A stretch of DNA of 5,103 nt. Origin: an uncultured Actinoplanes sp. Its GTDB lineage: Bacteria; Actinomycetota; Actinomycetes; Mycobacteriales; Micromonosporaceae. The notes beneath the pieces are model-generated. The model worked only from the letters and a program-made list of their open reading frames with translations. It had not been told where the DNA came from and did no database searches. The first letter of the stretch is position 1, and each line of letters begins with the position of its first letter. Shown here piece after piece: positions 1 through 5,087 of this stretch. The stretch spans positions 1-5,103 of the forward strand of contig CAKUMG010000530.1 of assembly GCA_934667465.1 (NCBI GenBank), in the 5' to 3' direction. The position numbers were made by a program, and so were the translations under genes.

Positions 1-2
1 GA

Positions 3-407
3 CCTCGTGACGCCGTTCCGCGGCCTCGAGCGCGACGACAATCTGCGCGCCGACACGTCGATGGCGAAGCTCGCGACGACGCGACCGGCCTCGTCACGGC
101 CGCCCGGTCCCGGACGTCCGGCGCGGCTGGTCGCGTGCTCGACCGCGAGCCGCCCGCCGTCGACCTCGTCCTGGCCGGCGACGTCTGCTATGACCGCGAG
201 ATGACCGAGCGGGTGCTGCCCTTCCTCGACCGCGCCCGCGCCGGCGGCTGCGAGGTCCTGGTGGGCGACCCGGGGCGGGGTTACCTGCCCGAACGGCTGT
301 TCGTGCGTCGCGCGGAATACCCGGTGCCCGTACCGGCGGCCCTGGAGGAGACAGAGACGCTCGTCACGGGGGTCTGGCAGATGCTTTCGCCACGCAACAA
401 GTTGTAG
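3..407 (+). CDS. SAM-dependent methyltransferase, C-terminal part (5' end outside window, possibly frameshifted)
   Basis: This looks like the C-terminal half of a class I SAM-dependent methyltransferase of the small group related to the Methyltransf_16/ETFB-lysine methyltransferases; the substrate is unknown. The recognisable part starts near base 150. It shows VDLVLAGDVCYD (about 159-194), the strand and acidic motif that follow the SAM fold's core in this family, and then GDPGRGYLP (264-290). The protein ends at a TAG at 405-407. Family members are roughly 210-220 residues long, so the SAM-binding glycine motif should lie upstream of the window. The frame stays open to base 3, but residues before about base 135 do not resemble the family and have poor third-position GC before about base 72. 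Frame 2 instead gives a family-like stretch, HGRPVPDVRRG, at 95-127. A frameshift, decay or sequence error around 70-135 is therefore possible. If the gene is intact, the first good internal start is ATG 135. Confidence 0.6.
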   Translation, partial: PRDAVPRPRARRQSARRHVDGEARDDATGLVTAARSRTSGAAGRVLDREPPAVDLVLAGDVCYDREMTERVLPFLDRARAGGCEVLVGDPGRGYLPERLFVRRAEYPVPVPAALEETETLVTGVWQMLSPRNKL

Positions 408-417
408 GCTGCAACAA
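394..417. promoter_or_regulatory. Operator-like dyad overlapping the methyltransferase stop codon
   Basis: Bases 401-415 form a 15-bp near-perfect inverted repeat, GTTGTAG-G-CTGCAAC, with one mismatched pair. It is flanked by two direct copies of GCAACAA (394-400 and 411-417) spaced 17 bp apart. A GTTG...CAAC dyad about 90 bp ahead of a drug-exporter gene resembles the sites of TetR- or MarR-type repressors. No such regulator is encoded in this window, so the binding protein is unknown. The assignment rests on symmetry alone. Confidence 0.3.
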
Positions 418-439
418 AATGGGGATTCCGCGGTTCATC

Positions 440-457
440 CGCCCGGGCATCCGGGCG
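440..457 (+). terminator. Short GC-rich hairpin, possible terminator of the methyltransferase gene
   Basis: CGCCCGG (440-446) and CCGGGCG (451-457) are perfectly complementary 7-bp arms around a 4-nt GCAT loop. There is no T-run after the hairpin, as is common for actinomycete terminators. It could also lie within the 5' leader of the following exporter mRNA. Confidence 0.35.
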
Positions 458-504
458 AGAGGGATGCTCTAGACGCCCGGCCCCGACACAGCACGGGAGA
501 AAGC

Positions 505-2196
505 GTGAGCAAGCCAACCGAATACGCGCCGCCGTCGGCGGAGTTCACCCATCGCCAGGTCCTCACGGTGCTCGGCGGGCTGATGATGGGCATGTTCCTG
601 GCCGCGCTGGACCAGACCATCATGGCCACGGCCACCCGCACCATCGCCGACGATCTCAACGGCTTCAACCTGCAGGCCTGGGCGACGACGGCGTTCCTCA
701 TCACGTCGACGATCTCCACGCCGCTCTACGGCAAGCTGTCCGACATCTACGGCCGGCGCCCCTTCTTCCTGTTCGCCATCGGGATCTTCATCGTCGGCTC
801 GTTCCTCTGCGGGCTTTCGCAGAACATGTACGAGCTGGCGGCCTTCCGCGCGGTCCAGGGCATCGGCGCCGGCGGACTGATGTCGCTGGCGCTGGCGATC
901 ATCGGCGACATCGTGCCGCCCCGCGAGCGCGCCAAGTATCAGGGCTTCTTCCTGGCGGTGTTCGGCACGGCGAGCGTCATCGGCCCGATCCTCGGCGGCT
1001 TCGTCGCCGGCGCGGACCCCATCCTGTGGATCGACGGCTGGCGCTGGGTGTTCTACATCAACGTGCCGATCGGTCTCGCCGCCATGGCCGTGGTCGCCAA
1101 GGTCCTGCACCTGCCGCACCAGCGCACCGACCACCGGATCGACTGGCCGGGCGCCGTCACCCTGATCATCGGCCTGGTCCCCCTGCTCACCGTCGCCGAG
1201 CAGGGCCGCGACTGGGGCTGGGGCTCCGGGCGCTCGATCGCGTGCTTCGCGGTCGGCATCCTGGGCCTGATCGGCTTCGTCCTCGCCGAGCGGGCCTACA
1301 AGGACGAGGCGCTGCTGCCGCTGCGGCTGTTCGGCAACCGGACCGTCGCGGTCAGCTCGGTCTCCAGCACGATCCTCGGCATGGCGATGTTCGGCGGGCT
1401 GATGACCATCCCGCTCTACCTGCAGATCGTCAAGGGCAGCTCGCCCACGGTCGCCGGCCTGCAGATGATCCCGCTGGTCCTGGGCATCATGGGCGGCTCG
1501 ATCACGTCCGGGCAGGTCATCTCGCGTACCGGCCGCTACCGCATCTTCCCGCTGATCGGCTGCTCGCTGATGACGGTGGCGCTGGGCCTGTTCGCGCTCG
1601 TCGGCGCGGACACGCCGCTCTGGCGGACGATGCTGGTGATGCTGCTGATGGGCCTCGGCCTGGGCTGCAACATGCAGCCGATGATCACCGCGGTGCAGAA
1701 CGCCGTCTCGCCCCGCCAGATCGGCGTGGCCACCAGCTCGGTCGCGTTCTTCCGCTCGATGGGCGGCACGCTGGGCACCGCGGTCTTCCTGTCGGTGCTC
1801 TTCAACGTGCTGCCGGGCAAGATCGGCTCCGCGTTCGCCACCGCGCAGACCACCCCGGAGTTCCAGCAGGCGCTGGCCGCCGACCCCGCTCAGGCGCAGC
1901 TCCTGCAGCAGGCGACCGGCGGCGCTGCCCTGGACGACACGTCGTTCCTCGGCCGCCTCTCCGACGTGGTCGCCCATCCGTTCAAGGAGGGCTTCTCCGA
2001 CAGCATCCAGGTCGTCTTCCTGATCGCCCTGGCGGTCATGATCGTCGGCCTGATCGTGGTCTTCTTCCTGCCGGAGATCCCGCTGGCGCAGCGCTCGGCG
2101 CAGCAGCAGCGGGCCGACGAGGCGGCAGCCGCCGCGAACAGCGACGGCGTTCCCGGAGAGGTCGGGGCGGGCCCGGTGCGAGGCCCTTCCCATTGA
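505..2196 (+). CDS. DHA2-family (EmrB/QacA-type) 14-helix MFS drug exporter
   Basis: This is a proton-driven major facilitator exporter of the DHA2 (EmrB/QacA) subfamily. It acts in the cytoplasmic membrane and probably exports a hydrophobic drug or metabolite; the substrate cannot be read from sequence. At 563 residues with about 14 hydrophobic segments, it has the normal length for 14-TMS members. Motif D1 appears as ALDQTIM (residues 34-40, with Asp36 in helix 1). Motif A is GKLSDIYGRR (76-85), motif B is RAVQGIGAGG (115-124), and antiporter motif C is GTASVIGPILGG (154-165). WRWVFYINVPIG (179-190) is another subfamily signature. The C-terminus is a hydrophilic Ala/Gln/Arg-rich tail. The GTG start at 505 is supported by a GGGAG ribosome-binding site at 495-499, 5 nt upstream; the next in-frame Met falls inside helix 1. 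It stands alone on its strand, with no adjacent regulator; the dyad at 394-417 is the only regulatory candidate seen. Pairs of this type are often involved in antibiotic tolerance, but that is inference. Confidence 0.96.
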   Translation: MSKPTEYAPPSAEFTHRQVLTVLGGLMMGMFLAALDQTIMATATRTIADDLNGFNLQAWATTAFLITSTISTPLYGKLSDIYGRRPFFLFAIGIFIVGSFLCGLSQNMYELAAFRAVQGIGAGGLMSLALAIIGDIVPPRERAKYQGFFLAVFGTASVIGPILGGFVAGADPILWIDGWRWVFYINVPIGLAAMAVVAKVLHLPHQRTDHRIDWPGAVTLIIGLVPLLTVAEQGRDWGWGSGRSIACFAVGILGLIGFVLAERAYKDEALLPLRLFGNRTVAVSSVSSTILGMAMFGGLMTIPLYLQIVKGSSPTVAGLQMIPLVLGIMGGSITSGQVISRTGRYRIFPLIGCSLMTVALGLFALVGADTPLWRTMLVMLLMGLGLGCNMQPMITAVQNAVSPRQIGVATSSVAFFRSMGGTLGTAVFLSVLFNVLPGKIGSAFATAQTTPEFQQALAADPAQAQLLQQATGGAALDDTSFLGRLSDVVAHPFKEGFSDSIQVVFLIALAVMIVGLIVVFFLPEIPLAQRSAQQQRADEAAAAANSDGVPGEVGAGPVRGPSH

Positions 2197-2232
2197 CGCG
2201 TACGGGCGGACGGGCGCGTAGGCACCCACCCG

Positions 2233-2364
2233 CCCGGCACCGCTCAGCGCCCGCAAAACCAAGCTCAGGGCGCGCGCCCGGCACCGCTGAGCGCCCACGA
2301 AATCAGGCTCAGGGCGCGCGCCCGGCACCGCTGAGCGCCCACGAAGAACCAGGTTCAGGGCGCG
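2233..2364. repeat. Three tandem copies of a 44-bp hairpin-forming repeat
   Basis: Copies start at CCCGGCACCGCT at 2233, 2277 and 2321, an exact 44-bp period; the third copy has a 2-nt insertion. Each carries complementary arms such as GCGCCC (2291-2296) with GGGCGC (2312-2317), or alternatively CTGAGC (2287-2292) with GCTCAG (2307-2312). Copy 3 includes the stop codon and last codons of the minus-strand gene that ends at 2355. The other two copies look like duplicates of that gene end. Lying between convergent genes, they could act as a row of bidirectional terminators. There is no spacer diversity, so this is not a CRISPR array. Confidence 0.85.
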
Positions 2365-2558
2365 ACGGTACGCAGCGCTTCCGCCGCCTCGTCCTGCGCG
2401 TACTCGCCGTCGGGCAGCGCGTCGACGGCGGTGAGCGCCTCGGCGGACAGGCCGGCGGCGATCGCGCCCCGCTGCAGGTCGCCGGCGCTCAGGCGCTCAT
2501 GAGCGGCAAAGGCGTCGTCGAGATAGGCGTCCAGAAGCTTGCCGGTTTCCGCATCCAC
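2355..2558 (-). CDS. Small DUF2795-like protein (67 aa)
   Basis: This encodes a 67-residue acidic, helical protein of unknown function. The central part, LSAGDLQRGAIAAGLSAEAL (residues 23-42), followed by a VDALPDGEYAQDEAAEAL segment, has the layout of the actinobacterial DUF2795 fold: an A-xx-GA/GL helix, then an L-x-x-LPD-x-x-Y turn, then a final helix. That resemblance is from memory of the family, not from a search. The GTG start at 2558 lacks a clear ribosome-binding site. It lies 10 nt after a GGGTAC element on the minus strand, which argues for a leaderless message. A TTG further upstream at 2594-2592, with a GAGGG ahead of it, is an alternative start but would lie inside the proposed promoter. 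The open frame continues upstream to 2777, but that part looks non-coding. The gene is convergent with the MFS gene, and its last codons are part of the 44-bp repeat. Confidence 0.72.
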   Translation of the reverse strand: MDAETGKLLDAYLDDAFAAHERLSAGDLQRGAIAAGLSAEALTAVDALPDGEYAQDEAAEALRTVAP

Positions 2559-2568
2559 GGACGGCGGG

Positions 2569-2594
2569 GTACCCGGCCGTGAGCTCCGCAAACG
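2569..2594 (-). promoter_or_regulatory. SigB/SigH-type promoter for the DUF2795-like gene
   Basis: On the minus strand, CGTTTG (2594-2589) and GGGTAC (2574-2569) are separated by 14 nt. This matches the GTTT / GGGTA pattern of SigB-family stress sigma factors. The start codon at 2558 follows 10 nt after the -10 element, so the transcript would begin within a few bases of the GTG. The -10 sequence is palindromic (GGGTACCC), so direction rests on the -35 match. Confidence 0.5.
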
Positions 2595-2795
2595 AGGCCC
2601 TCGCGAGCACCGGATCGTGTGGTTCAGGTCACAATCAGTGGTGGAATGGCCGCGGGCTGCCGAAGGTTGAGAACAAGTGCCGGTGTGCCCAGTGTCCCCG
2701 GGCCTCACCATAAAGCCTTCACGGAATACCGTTCGGCTGGAGCCGTGTCGCGCCACTCGCCGCGAGGCGACCTGCACACCGGCACCCTACGTTCG

Positions 2796-2830
2796 CCGCC
2801 CCCGGGCCCAGCCCGGGGGCGGTGGCTTTT
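2796..2830 (+). terminator. Rho-independent terminator with no upstream gene on its strand
   Basis: A perfect 11-bp GC stem, CCGCCCCCGGG (2796-2806) with CCCGGGGGCGG (2812-2822), encloses a 5-nt CCCAG loop. It is followed within 5 nt by TTTT (2827-2830). It is the best canonical plus-strand terminator in the window. The nearest upstream plus-strand gene is the MFS exporter, which ended 600 bp earlier. Confidence 0.75.
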
Positions 2831-2893
2831 CTCCGGCCCCCACGGGCCGTGACCAGGGCCGCAACGGGCCGCCGGACCACGATCGCCGGCGGA

Positions 2894-2919
2894 GGTTCAC
2901 AACGCGGAGTCACGGGTAC
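2894..2919 (+). promoter_or_regulatory. SigB/SigH-type promoter for the 2929 small gene
   Basis: GGTTCA (2894-2899) and GGGTAC (2914-2919) are separated by exactly 14 nt, a close fit to the actinomycete SigB-type consensus (G-N-N-T, 14-16 nt, GGGTAC/T). The ATG at 2929 follows 9 nt after the -10 box and no ribosome-binding site lies between them. The message is therefore predicted to be leaderless or to have a leader of only a few bases. Confidence 0.6.
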
Positions 2920-2928
2920 CCGCCGACC

Positions 2929-3132
2929 ATGAGCGATGACCGGGTGGAGCAGCGGGCCTCTGACCTACTGCCCGAGGAACAGGCGGCGGGCAGTGCCGAT
3001 CCGGAGGCGCAGGCCGCGGCGATCCTGGCGGAGTCCGACGAGCGCGAGGAGGCTCCCGGCGCCGCACCGAGCACATTTCTGGAACACCGGACGGCCGGGC
3101 AGACGGTTACGCCCCGGAACGGCACCCGATAG
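2929..3132 (+). CDS. Small acidic hypothetical protein (67 aa)
   Basis: This is a 67-residue, Glu/Asp/Ala-rich soluble protein with no signal peptide or membrane segment. It starts MSDDRVEQRASDLLPEEQ. It continues with an AQAAAILAESDERE segment (residues 28-41) and then an AAPSTFLEHRTAGQTV segment (45-60). This arrangement resembles small proteins that I recall from many actinomycete genomes, where their function is unknown. The ATG at 2929 is the only reasonable start; the nearest GGAGG (2891-2895) is 33 nt upstream, too far to act as a ribosome-binding site. Together with the GGGTAC box ending at 2919, this favours leaderless, stress-sigma-driven expression. The next confident gene on the strand is the GAF-ANTAR regulator, 305 nt downstream. 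Confidence 0.78.
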   Translation: MSDDRVEQRASDLLPEEQAAGSADPEAQAAAILAESDEREEAPGAAPSTFLEHRTAGQTVTPRNGTR

Positions 3133-3439
3133 AGGACACCACTTTCGTGTTCGGCGACGACCATGGCAATATCGGCCAAATGTCTGCCCCGCAGCGGAGC
3201 ACCGGGCGGCGTTCGGCGTCGCACAGCAGCATGCCGGCGACCGGCGCCACTCCGTCCTTCCCGACCCGACCGGCACTGCCCGGCCGGGTGACGCCGTCAA
3301 TCTCGCTGGCGGCCCACTTCACGGCGCCGGCGGCGCCGGTGACCCCGGCCAAGGCGGCGGCCAGGAAGGCGGCGGCGATGGCGGCCGGGTCGATGAGGAC
3401 GACCGCGATGGCGGCGGCCGCGATCTCGGTGGCGCCCAT
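3107..3439 (-). CDS. Possible small membrane-anchored hypothetical protein (uncertain)
   Basis: The minus frame from ATG 3439 gives a 110-residue product. Residues 5-37 are a long Ala/Ile/Val/Leu-rich hydrophobic stretch broken by an Asp-Pro, which could be one or two membrane helices. A polar segment of about 70 residues follows. The ATG has an AGGGG sequence 5 nt upstream. Ala, Ile, Val and Asp codons are the preferred GCC, ATC, GTC and GAC until about 3200, but codon quality falls after that. The frame ends inside the 3' end of the convergent 2929 gene. The plus frame over the same bases shares the same wobble positions and is also open, as an extension of the GAF-ANTAR gene from GTG 3147. 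Base composition therefore cannot decide between them. I do not recognise a family for either reading. Confidence 0.3.
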   Translation of the reverse strand: MGATEIAAAAIAVVLIDPAAIAAAFLAAALAGVTGAAGAVKWAASEIDGVTRPGSAGRVGKDGVAPVAGMLLCDAERRPVLRCGADIWPILPWSSPNTKVVSSIGCRSGA

Positions 3440-4151
3440 GACCGCCCCTGAGACGGCCCAGGCCGCCCGGGCCGGCGATCCGCACCCGGTGGAGGTCGCG
3501 GGGCTGCTGCACGAGCTCTCGGCGCTGCTGCTGGGCGCCGACGACATCGCCCAGGCGCTCGACCGGCTCGCGGCGTTCGGCGTCCGGGCGCTGCCGGGCA
3601 CGCTGCGCTGCTCGGTGACCCTGATCGGCGAGGGTGGACCGCCCGTGCTGGCCGCGTCCGGGCCGGAGGCGCAGGCGCTCGACGACCTGCAGTACGAGTC
3701 CGGGGACGGTCCCGGGCTCGAGGCCGCCCGCACCCGCGCCGTCGTCACCGCGCACGACCTGCCCAGCGACGCGCGGTGGCCGGAACTGGCCGAGTGCGCC
3801 CGCGAGGTCCGGGTCCGCGGGGTCGCCGCGATCCCGCTCGACGTGCAGCGGTCGGCCGTCGGCGCGGTCAGCTTCTATGTCGAGCGGACCGGCGGCGTCG
3901 ACCCGGAGCTGCTGCTCACCGCGATGGCCCTGGTCAACCAGGCGGAGGTGCTGCTCGGCGAGCTCCAGCGGCGGGCCGCGCTGCGTGAGGGGGCCACTGT
4001 CGACCGGGCGGCGGGGGTCATCATCGCCCAGCGCGGGTGCGGGGTGCAGGAGGCGTACGCGGTCCTGCGCGACACCTCGCAGCGCCTCGGCCTGCCCCGC
4101 GAAGAGGTGGCGGAGCGCCTCATCGCCGCCGCCGCCCGCAACGCCGAATAG
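3438..4151 (+). CDS. GAF and ANTAR domain RNA-binding antiterminator regulator
   Basis: This is a cytoplasmic regulator combining a GAF sensor domain with a C-terminal ANTAR domain. ANTAR proteins bind paired hairpins in nascent RNA and prevent transcription termination; the ligand and target RNAs here are unknown. With the ATG at 3438 the protein has 237 residues. The GAF fold spans about 20-172, with SVTLIGEGGPPVLAASG (59-75), DLQYESGDGPGLEA (83-96), VRVRGVAAIPL (124-134) and VGAVSFYVE (141-149), a typical GAF ladder of strands. The ANTAR part spans about 180-232, with AAGVIIAQRGCGVQEAYAVL (191-210), then RDTSQRLGLPREEVAERLI (211-229), containing the conserved Ala-x-Gly, A-Y-x-x-L-R and V-A-E positions. 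There is no kinase or receiver domain. The start has only a weak GGTGG at 3428-3432. The frame stays open upstream to GTG 3147, but that extension is low-complexity Ala/Pro/Thr-rich sequence and is unlikely to be part of the protein. It is convergent with the DUF1360 operon. Confidence 0.92.
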   Translation: MTAPETAQAARAGDPHPVEVAGLLHELSALLLGADDIAQALDRLAAFGVRALPGTLRCSVTLIGEGGPPVLAASGPEAQALDDLQYESGDGPGLEAARTRAVVTAHDLPSDARWPELAECAREVRVRGVAAIPLDVQRSAVGAVSFYVERTGGVDPELLLTAMALVNQAEVLLGELQRRAALREGATVDRAAGVIIAQRGCGVQEAYAVLRDTSQRLGLPREEVAERLIAAAARNAE

Positions 4152-4202
4152 CAGAGCCACCGGCGGCGGGACGCCGAACAGCAGAGAGCCACCGGCGGCG
4201 GG
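4141..4202 (+). repeat. Tandem duplication of the GAF-ANTAR gene end
   Basis: Bases 4141-4170 and 4171-4202 are two near-identical copies (30 and 32 bp) of the segment beginning ACGCCGAA. They differ by T to C at the stop codon (TAG in copy 1, CAG in copy 2) and a 2-nt AG insertion. The first copy contains the real stop at 4149-4151. Each copy contains a GAGCCACCGGCG arm that can pair with 4214-4225. Confidence 0.85.
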
Positions 4203-4225
4203 AGTGACCCGCTCGCCGGTGGCTC
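4186..4225. terminator. Strong bidirectional hairpin between convergent genes
   Basis: GAGCCACCGGCG (4186-4197) pairs perfectly over 12 bp with CGCCGGTGGCTC (4214-4225). An inner 5-bp helix (GCGGG 4198-4202 with CCCGC 4208-4212) is separated by one bulged T, and the loop is AGTGA. There is no T-tail on either side, as is common for high-GC actinomycete terminators. It sits between the GAF-ANTAR gene (+) and the DUF1360 gene (-) and can serve both. The duplicated arm at 4154-4165 offers a second, longer hairpin with the same right arm. Confidence 0.75.
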
Positions 4226-4236
4226 AAGAAACAGGA

Positions 4237-4824
4237 TCAGGACGCGGCCGGCACGACGGCCACGCGGGGCGCAGCGTCCGAGGAGTCCTCGTCGTCCGAC
4301 GGGGAACCCTCCGCGGCCTCCTTCGCCAGCGAGTACGCCATCTGCAGGAAGTCCGACGCCGCCGTGGCCGTGAACACCGTGGCCGCCAGCCGGGTGAACC
4401 GGGGCGCGAAGATCAGCCCGCTCGTCAGCCCCGTCGCCACCCACACCGCGAGGCAGAACGGGCAACTGACCAGCTCGCCGATCGAGTGGCGCAGCGCGCT
4501 GCCCTCGTCGCGGACCTCCTCGTTGAGCTCGCCGCTGCCGGCGGGCTCGGAGTAGCGGGTGAAGGGTGCACGCAGCGGGCTGGTGATCGCGTCCTTGGCG
4601 ATCAGCCGGCTCAGCTTGTGGGTGGCGATCGAGATCAGCACCACGTCGCCGAGGGCGGGCCGCTCGGGCACCGGCCGTCCCGTCAGTCGTGCGGCGCCCG
4701 CCACGCCGGCCGCGAGCACGCCGAAGGCGCCCATCGTGGTCACGTAGCCGTCGAGCGGCCGGTGCTCGTGGGGCGCGTACTGCTTGCGGAGCCGTTCGAA
4801 GCGGCCGCGGACCGAGGGGAGCAT
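4237..4824 (-). CDS. DUF1360 family membrane protein
   Basis: This is a 195-residue integral membrane protein of the DUF1360 family; its function is not known. The family core is complete: ATHKLSRLIAKDAITSPLRA (residues 67-86), GELNEEVRDEG (98-108), then RHSIGELVSCPFCLAVWVAT (112-131), and a SDFLQMAYSLAKEA tail (157-170). The CPFC motif (Cys121, Cys124) is the family hallmark and could bind a metal or form a disulfide. Hydrophobic segments lie near 30-48, 60-68, 124-142 and 145-160. The C-terminus is an acidic Ser/Asp stretch (174-183) followed by a short Ala/Val end. The gene starts 17 nt after the stop of the upstream small gene, with AGAGAGGA in the gap serving as the ribosome-binding site, so the two are very likely one operon. 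The spacing of about 10 nt to the ATG at 4824 is a little long but no better start is seen. Confidence 0.95.
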   Translation of the reverse strand: MLPSVRGRFERLRKQYAPHEHRPLDGYVTTMGAFGVLAAGVAGAARLTGRPVPERPALGDVVLISIATHKLSRLIAKDAITSPLRAPFTRYSEPAGSGELNEEVRDEGSALRHSIGELVSCPFCLAVWVATGLTSGLIFAPRFTRLAATVFTATAASDFLQMAYSLAKEAAEGSPSDDEDSSDAAPRVAVVPAAS

Positions 4825-4841
4825 CAGGGGGTTTTCCTCTC

Positions 4842-5087
4842 TCAGGCGTGCTGGGTGAGCCGGTGCGGGTCGACCTCGCGGCCGGGGTGGCGGGCGAGGT
4901 ATTCGGTCTCCAGCTCGGCCGTGCGGCGCAGGTGGGTGGAGAGGGCGGCCTCCGGCGCGTGGCGCAGCGCGTCGAGCCGGGTCCGGTGCAGGCTGCCCAG
5001 CTCACGCAGGATGTCCTCGTCGGCGAGCCCGGCCGGGTCGATGCCGGTCTCGGTGCCCACGGCGTCGTCGATGTCGCGGTCGCTCAT
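4842..5087 (-). CDS. Small DUF6158-like protein, first gene of the operon
   Basis: This is an 81-residue soluble, charged and helical protein. The core is GIDPAGLADEDILRELGSLH (residues 15-34), followed by RTRLDALRHAPEAALSTHLR (35-54) and RTAELETEYLARHPGREVDP (55-74). This resembles the small actinobacterial proteins that I recall as DUF6158; their function is unknown, and the family name is from memory. The ATG at 5087 is preferred because GAAGGGAA sits 6-7 nt upstream. A GTG at 5093, in the same frame, is closer to that element and would add only two residues. The stop at 4842 is 17 nt before the DUF1360 start, which points to cotranscription and perhaps translational coupling. The promoter lies beyond the right edge of the window. 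Confidence 0.85.
   Translation of the reverse strand: MSDRDIDDAVGTETGIDPAGLADEDILRELGSLHRTRLDALRHAPEAALSTHLRRTAELETEYLARHPGREVDPHRLTQHA

Larger units (their letters stand above)
2559..2928. other. 370-bp non-coding region with divergent promoters and a terminator
   Basis: No convincing gene lies here. The open frames have poor codon-position GC bias and no recognisable product. The region contains a minus-strand SigB-like promoter at its left end, a strong plus-strand intrinsic terminator near 2796-2830, and a plus-strand SigB-like promoter at its right end. Bases 2600-2790 are slightly less GC-rich and contain small inverted repeats (for example CGGCT-GG-AGCCG near 2733) that could belong to a small RNA. 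I recognise no known riboswitch or tRNA. Confidence 0.6.

Noticed and set aside
469..2328. Long minus-strand open frame (619 codons) opposite the MFS gene
   Set aside because: The product is a low-complexity Arg/Asp/Gln/His-rich sequence, typical of the antisense of a GC-rich membrane-protein gene. The plus-strand MFS motifs account for the region.
2233..2364. CRISPR array
   Set aside because: The whole 44-bp unit repeats without unique spacers, there are only three copies, and no cas gene is nearby.
2544..2572. Plus-strand SigB-like promoter using the same palindromic GGGTACCC
   Set aside because: GGTTTC and GGGTAC are 17 nt apart, longer than the usual 14-16. No plus-strand gene follows for more than 350 bp, whereas the minus-strand reading fits a gene start.
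1026..2582. Long plus-strand open frame overlapping the MFS gene in another frame
   Set aside because: It is an Arg/Ala/Gly/Pro-rich shadow frame with no domain. It runs through the tandem repeat and the antisense of the DUF2795-like gene.
2600..2790. 6C-type RNA, riboswitch or ANTAR hexaloop target
   Set aside because: I looked for C-rich paired loops, known aptamer cores and paired hexaloops with A at position 1 and G at position 4. I found only short, unconvincing hairpins.
3147..3437. N-terminal extension of the GAF-ANTAR protein from GTG 3147
   Set aside because: The added 97 residues are low-complexity Ala/Pro/Ser/Thr with scattered Met and no domain, while the GAF domain fits a start at 3438. 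It is kept as an alternative because AGAGGA lies 10 nt before the GTG.
3875..5005. Long minus-strand open frame spanning the ANTAR antisense, the intergenic hairpin and the DUF1360 gene
   Set aside because: It is the wrong frame for the clear DUF1360 and DUF6158-like products, is Arg-rich, and crosses a terminator hairpin.
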